Shown here: piece after piece, positions 16,369 through 20,401 of the stretch | Numbering within the stretch: position 1 is the first letter of the stretch | Layout: each line of letters begins with the position of its first letter | Program-made: the position numbers and the translations under genes | Source of the DNA: Protostelium mycophagum | Lineage: Eukaryota > Evosea > Variosea > Protosteliida > Protosteliaceae | Length of the DNA: 20,401 nucleotides | Direction: 5' to 3' | Assembly (NCBI GenBank): GCA_002081555.1 | Contig: MZNV01002519.1 | Coordinates: 1-20,401 of the forward strand | The notes under the pieces: model-generated | What the model was told of the DNA's origin: nothing | Database searches by the model: none | What the model saw: the letters and a program-made list of their open reading frames with translations, nothing else

Positions 16369-18886
16369 ATGACGTTTCATTCCAATGACGAGTTACGCTT
16401 CGTCCCCCCGACTCCCGCATTCTCCGGCCTCCAATCCCACACGAATCTTCGGTGAAATCTCCGCGCTCGACGTGAAATGACTCGTTGTAGATCCCTGGCC
16501 ACGAGTAATGAGAGCGTAACGGACAATATTCGGTGGAATTCCTTAGAGGCGGCAGCGGCGGTGAAGACGCTGAGCAGCATGGACCAACGATTGGTGAAAA
16601 ATGGCGGGAAACTATTTTTAGCTGAAAAATGATAGGTCAAAGAACTTGTCGCCGAGCACATCCCATTGACCCACAAAGTCCGGAGTTCGGAGGTGAGGAT
16701 GTCGCGTTGTAGATGAAGAATGACAGTTGTAGATCATGTTCTTACATTCGTTGTGTGAGTATATCGGCGGGTCAAGTCTGTTGAGCCATGTCATTATTCC
16801 TTATGTCGACAACTTGGTGGTGAGGTCTCCATCACCATGGTGAATGTGACATTTCCAGGAAATTATTTTGGACTATTGTACAACTTGGACTGAAAGGCAG
16901 TTGGCGACCACCCTTTCTAAATGTCATAACTTGAGGCTACTTAGCATGAAGTTCTGTCATCAGGTCTCAAGATGTACACTTGAAAGATGCTCATTCTATT
17001 TTTAGGTGAGGTTGCAAGGTCTCAAGAGCCCAGTTGTAGAATGGATCGATTGTACTGGCTGTTTGAACGTCGGCACCGCCGAATGCAGACCCGAAGACTT
17101 CGTGCTCCCCTGCCTCAGGTCAGCCCATCTACACTGTTGTAGATCGATCTGGCAAACTGAATGATTTACAACAGACGTCTAAAAATGAGAGGCTGTCTAC
17201 AAGTAAATGAGAATTTTTTACGGATGTTAACCAGCTCAACACCCCTTCACTTCCTCGGAATTGATGAGATTCCGCTGAAATTTCTGGATGCGGAGCATCT
17301 CACCGAATTACAAGACATCAGTGCTCACTGCTGTCGACATCTTCAGGTTGAAATTTCGATGAAATTTCACTAATCGATTCAGAATTTTACTGTCTCTTCG
17401 GTTATTCTAGAAGCATTAGATTTCACGAATTGTATATCTCTTACAGGCGGTACAATAAAAAACCCCAGGGTGAGGTCCCTCTACAACGTTTTATTCTGAT
17501 GAAATCAGGACCTCACCGACCTCATCTTGGATGGCTGCACCTCTCTCAAAGAGGAGACGATCTGTTCTATGCTGAAAGATTTTGGCTCACATTTTTTGCG
17601 GATCAGTCTCAGAGGGACACGCGTGGGCGTGCCGTTACTTCGTTTATTGTCTAAACAATGTCCAAAATTGGAGCAGCTGTCTCTTGCGGGAACAAAGACA
17701 GTCAATCCATTTCAAATATTGCAGAAGAACCAGCTGCCCAAATTATTACGGCTGGACGTGACGGGTTGTAGTGGTGACTCTTCTCGAAATTTCGATGAGA
17801 TTTAAATACTGAAATTTCCAGGAGGGCCCGCGATGTTGGAGCAGTTTCCAAGGCTGAGAAGACTTACGATGACACAATATGACATGCCTTCACTACCGGA
17901 GAATTGTACTGCACATTCCGCGCTGGTAGAACTCAGTATTGGCCGGTGCAGCGGTATTAGCGAAATTTCCGTGAAACACATGATCACCCACCTCCCCATG
18001 CTGAGGTGATTCCTCTCGTTGTAGATACAGAATAACCCCTTTAAGGATTTTCAAATTGGCCCAATGCGCCACGTTATCTGATGAAGTGCTGTCCCACCTT
18101 TCAAGAGTTTGTACAAGTTTAGAAGAGATCGAATTATTCGGTTCTTACGGCTTCACGGACAAGGGCATCGCAGAACTTTCCAATCTCCATAATCTCAAGA
18201 TGTGAGTGTTGATTTATAAGTAGAGAGTGACCCGTTGTAGACTGTCATTGAGAGGATGCAGTAATATCTCGGACTATTCAATTGTGCCTCTGATCACAGC
18301 GAATCCAAATTTAGAATCACTGGACCTTGCTGTCACTAAAGTCCAGAACAAAGGTATCTGTCGGAGCGAAATCACAACTCACCCGAGGCAGGTCTCCAAG
18401 CCATCGTGGAGAATTGTCCGGCTCTGACATTTCTTGACATATCCTCCACAATCTCTCCATTATTGTCACAAGCATGGGAAACTATCTGCAAGATGGGTCA
18501 GCTGACTCAGTTATCCGCTATCGCGTCCGAGATCTGCGATATCGATCTGCGTAATCTCTTACGGGTGATTTTCTCCGAAATTTCGACCCTCACACCCCCA
18601 GCATCTCCCCCGACTTCGAGTAGTTCAATTCGCGCACTGTGATGCGCTGACTGATGCGGCCTTTGAACAATTGGACTCCAACAGATTAGAATCAGTGAAT
18701 CTCACAGAGAACCCAAACATCACTGATTTTACACTAAGACAGCTTGCAAGATATTGCCCGATGCTCAGAGAACTACAAATAGACAACTGTGTCAAGATCA
18801 CCAAGAGGGGCCTCAGTGTTGTGTCAGAGAAGTGCCCAAAAGTCCAGCTGACATCAAGAGAAGAAACGGCACGATTTGTCTATTGA
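16369..18886 (+). CDS. Leucine-rich repeat protein (AMN1/F-box-LRR type), probable C-terminal half of the CLU gene
   Basis: Cysteine-containing LRRs as in AMN1 and F-box/LRR proteins; likely a protein-binding scaffold. Exons: 16369-16451, 16515-16593, 16636-16692, 16760-16816, 16859-16963, 17006-17118, 17175-17346, 17383-17469, 17509-17773, 17822-18005, 18046-18201, 18241-18353, 18392-18564, 18602-18886; 642 residues if it starts at ATG 16369. Repeats are plain from CHNLRLLSMKFCHQ onward: LTDLILDGCTSLKEETICSM, CPKLEQLSLAGT, LLRLDVTGCSG, LSLRGCSNISDYSIVPL, LESVNLTENPNITDFTLRQL, LRELQIDNCVKITKRGLSVV. No F-box is recognised. The ATG is directly preceded by GCTCCAG, a good 3' splice site, and a 5-nt exon (16291-16295) would join it in phase to the CLU exons. 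The TGA overlaps AATAAA (18886-18891). Confidence 0.85.
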
Positions 18887-18950
18887 ATAAATATTCTTGG
18901 ATGTGTGTGAACACTGAAGAAAGATAATACCAAGTTCTCTTCTATCTTTC
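18886..18950 (+). terminator. Poly(A) signal and 3' stem-loop of the LRR gene
   Basis: AATAAA (18886-18891) overlaps the TGA stop and lies inside the palindrome GAATA-AA-TATTC (18885-18896). About 30 nt on, GAAAGATA (18919-18926) pairs with TATCTTTC (18943-18950). Together they look like a compact 3' end. Confidence 0.6.
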
Positions 18951-19462
18951 GATAACATCTATGTCCTCTAAGAGTTGCCTAGCTGAGTCTCACAAGTCAA
19001 GACGTCTTTTCGTTTCGAAAATTTTATGGGTTAATAAATTTGGAAAAAAATTTGAGATTTGAATTCCTCTGATTTCCGCCCATCCACTTGTTTTGAATGG
19101 AGGCTCCCAACCGTTTAACATATGGGATTACCAAGGCGATGTTCTTTAGTGATGGGTCATCATTATTTATAGTGGTTTGGTTTCAGAGAAAAAAATGAAG
19201 AATTGCCAAATTCTCAAAAGCCATTGAAATAAAATCATAATAAAAACATTAAAATAATCATTTATTTTTGAGAACCATTCCTTGTGTGATGTTAAGCCCA
19301 CATTGGATGGGACATCATATGGCAATTGTGTTGAGCGGTTCCACTTTAGCAAAAATGAAAAGATATGTTCATGTCAAACATAACGATGGCAATTTCCGGC
19401 AATCAACATTGCTCATTTATTTGTCTACAATGTTTTCTTTTCATAAAAATTATTAGAAATCA
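18951..19462. other. Intergenic stretch without recognised gene
   Basis: Short open frames here show no family resemblance. It is A/T-rich and contains TGATGGGTCATCA (19150-19162), one base different from the palindrome at 11031-11043. It may be part of the transposon remnant to its right, but I could not find terminal inverted repeats. Confidence 0.4.
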
Positions 19463-20245
19463 TTAACAGTGTAGATAATTTTGCAACCATCTTTGAGAGA
19501 GACAGGAAAACTGTTTGATGTGTCCAAAAGTGTGTTCTACTGTCTGACAGGTTGAACTGATATAATGATTGGCCCACTGTTGTTCAGGTGTGAGTGTATC
19601 CCACTTTCCAGAGGCTGGTGTATGCTTTGTCACCAAGCCACACCTCTTTGGGAAGAACCCAGTTGTAGATTCCGCCATTTTCAGTCAAAGTGAGATTGTT
19701 GGCACTGCCAGGGATGCTGCCCGCAAGCCAATGTATCAGGCCCATCTTTGGATCAACAGCAATCTTATACTTGATAGTGTGATCTTTTGCCTTGCCAGAA
19801 TAATAGATCTGCTGGGTATCATCTCAAGATCTCTAAACTGGACATTCTGTAGCATCAACTGCAAGGCTTTATGTTTGCAGTCTATGTAGAAGACGGTTCT
19901 CTATGTGGATCTAAGGTTGAATGTGAGCATTATTTTAATGATAAAATGTGATATCATATGTATGCTTACAGTGTCTAAGACCCACCACCACAACACAAGC
20001 ACACGCCACACCCAATATTGGTGCGTTTTTGGATCAATCCTCCACATCTGTGCCCCCTCATATTTTCGAGGATAATCCTTCAGAAAATGGAGGCTCATAA
20101 GAACATGTAACACACTGGGCTTGTGATCTGTTGTGCCAGACTGTGCCATCTCATGTAGGTACATAGTTGTTTTTTTTGACACTCCAAACATTGATCAAAA
20201 CTTCTCGTGATGCCATGAGAGTGCCTCATCACTTGTTTCCGCCAT
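19463..20245 (-). pseudogene. Decayed PIF/Harbinger-like DDE transposase
   Basis: Reading leftward from ATG 20245, an N-terminal region (FGVSKKTTMYLHEMAQ, LMSLHFLKDYPRKYEGAQMW) matches the helical part of Harbinger/DDE_4 transposases. A 59-nt intron (19969-19911) with GTAAGC donor and TAG acceptor separates it from the catalytic part: VDATECPV (first Asp), YYSGKAKDHTIKYKIAVDP, LGDKAYTSLW (second Asp) and, in another frame, QTVEHTFGHIKQFSCLSQRW (catalytic Glu). In-frame stops occur at 20197-20195 (TGA), 19871-19869 (TAA), 19835-19833 (TAG) and 19826-19824 (TGA). A frameshift near 19600-19625 moves the last segment out of frame. The copy is therefore inactive. The right terminus is not defined and no target-site duplication was found. 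Confidence 0.85.
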
Positions 20246-20401
20246 CTTAAAAATACAACCCTTGGTGGCACATCCATGCCACTTTGACAACAGATATAGC
20301 TGAAATTTCAGACGAAATATACACGAAATTTGAAAATAAATTGAAAGTTCTACAAATAATCAAATTCTGTTTAAATTTCCTTGATTTATTGATATTTGTA
20401 T
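20246..20401. repeat. Right edge with an 11-bp phased GAAATTTC array
   Basis: No gene is seen. GAAATTTC (20302-20309), GAAATATA (20313-20320) and GAAATTTG (20324-20331) follow at exact 11-bp steps, the same pattern found in introns. The rest is A/T-rich. Confidence 0.6.

Noticed and set aside
14964-17144. TTGTAGAT repeats as a Cas12a-type CRISPR array
   Set aside because: The similarity is to the last bases of the repeat only; spacing is irregular, no full repeats exist, and the context is eukaryotic introns.

Overview
The window is nuclear DNA from an intron-dense, gene-dense eukaryote, most likely a free-living protist. Evidence: spliceosomal GT...AG introns, mostly 30-60 nt, interrupt every substantial gene. 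I reconstruct about 83 introns in 20.4 kb, and exon phases close correctly across each full gene model. Most genes carry an AATAAA polyadenylation signal at or just after the stop codon. Protein families present are eukaryotic: nicastrin, an EamA/DMT transporter, a papain-family protease, a class 3 lipase, a CLU/TIF31-type protein, leucine-rich repeats and a PIF/Harbinger-like transposase. I cannot assign a lineage with confidence; an amoebozoan or similar protist would fit.

Layout, left to right. (1) 1-1237, minus: 5' part of a nicastrin gene, running off the left edge. (2) 1338-2269, plus: a five-exon gene of unknown function. (3) 2641-4017, minus: six-exon DMT-family transporter, followed downstream by a doubtful small spliced ORF. 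(4) 4465-5803, plus: seven-exon secreted papain-like cysteine protease. (5) 5804-6146: convergent 3' region with three stem-loops. (6) 6147-7467, minus: eleven-exon secreted class 3 lipase. (7) 7692-12284, minus: twenty-exon membrane-anchored glycosyltransferase with an N-terminal GT2-like region and a C-terminal GT4 domain. (8) 12486-12650, minus: small basic ORF. (9) 12806-16278, plus: CLU/TIF31-like protein with helical repeats, followed by 16369-18886, an LRR protein; these two are probably one gene. (10) 19463-20245, minus: decayed PIF/Harbinger-like transposase.

The genes do not form a pathway. The cysteine protease and lipase both have signal peptides, catalytic triads and a convergent arrangement, which fits secreted or phagolysosomal digestion. 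Nicastrin, the transporter and the glycosyltransferase are membrane or secretory proteins.

The most unusual signal is in the introns. They share a vocabulary of short palindromic or inverted motifs far above chance: GAAATTTC, often in 11-bp phased arrays; TTGTAGAT; TGACGTCA at splice junctions; GGCGGGA; TGTCAG/TTGACA; and GCGGC hairpins. The same motifs recur in unrelated genes on both strands. This suggests introns seeded by, or carrying, a common short element (introner-like), or a conserved structural or regulatory code. That interpretation is inference; motif presence and spacing are seen directly.
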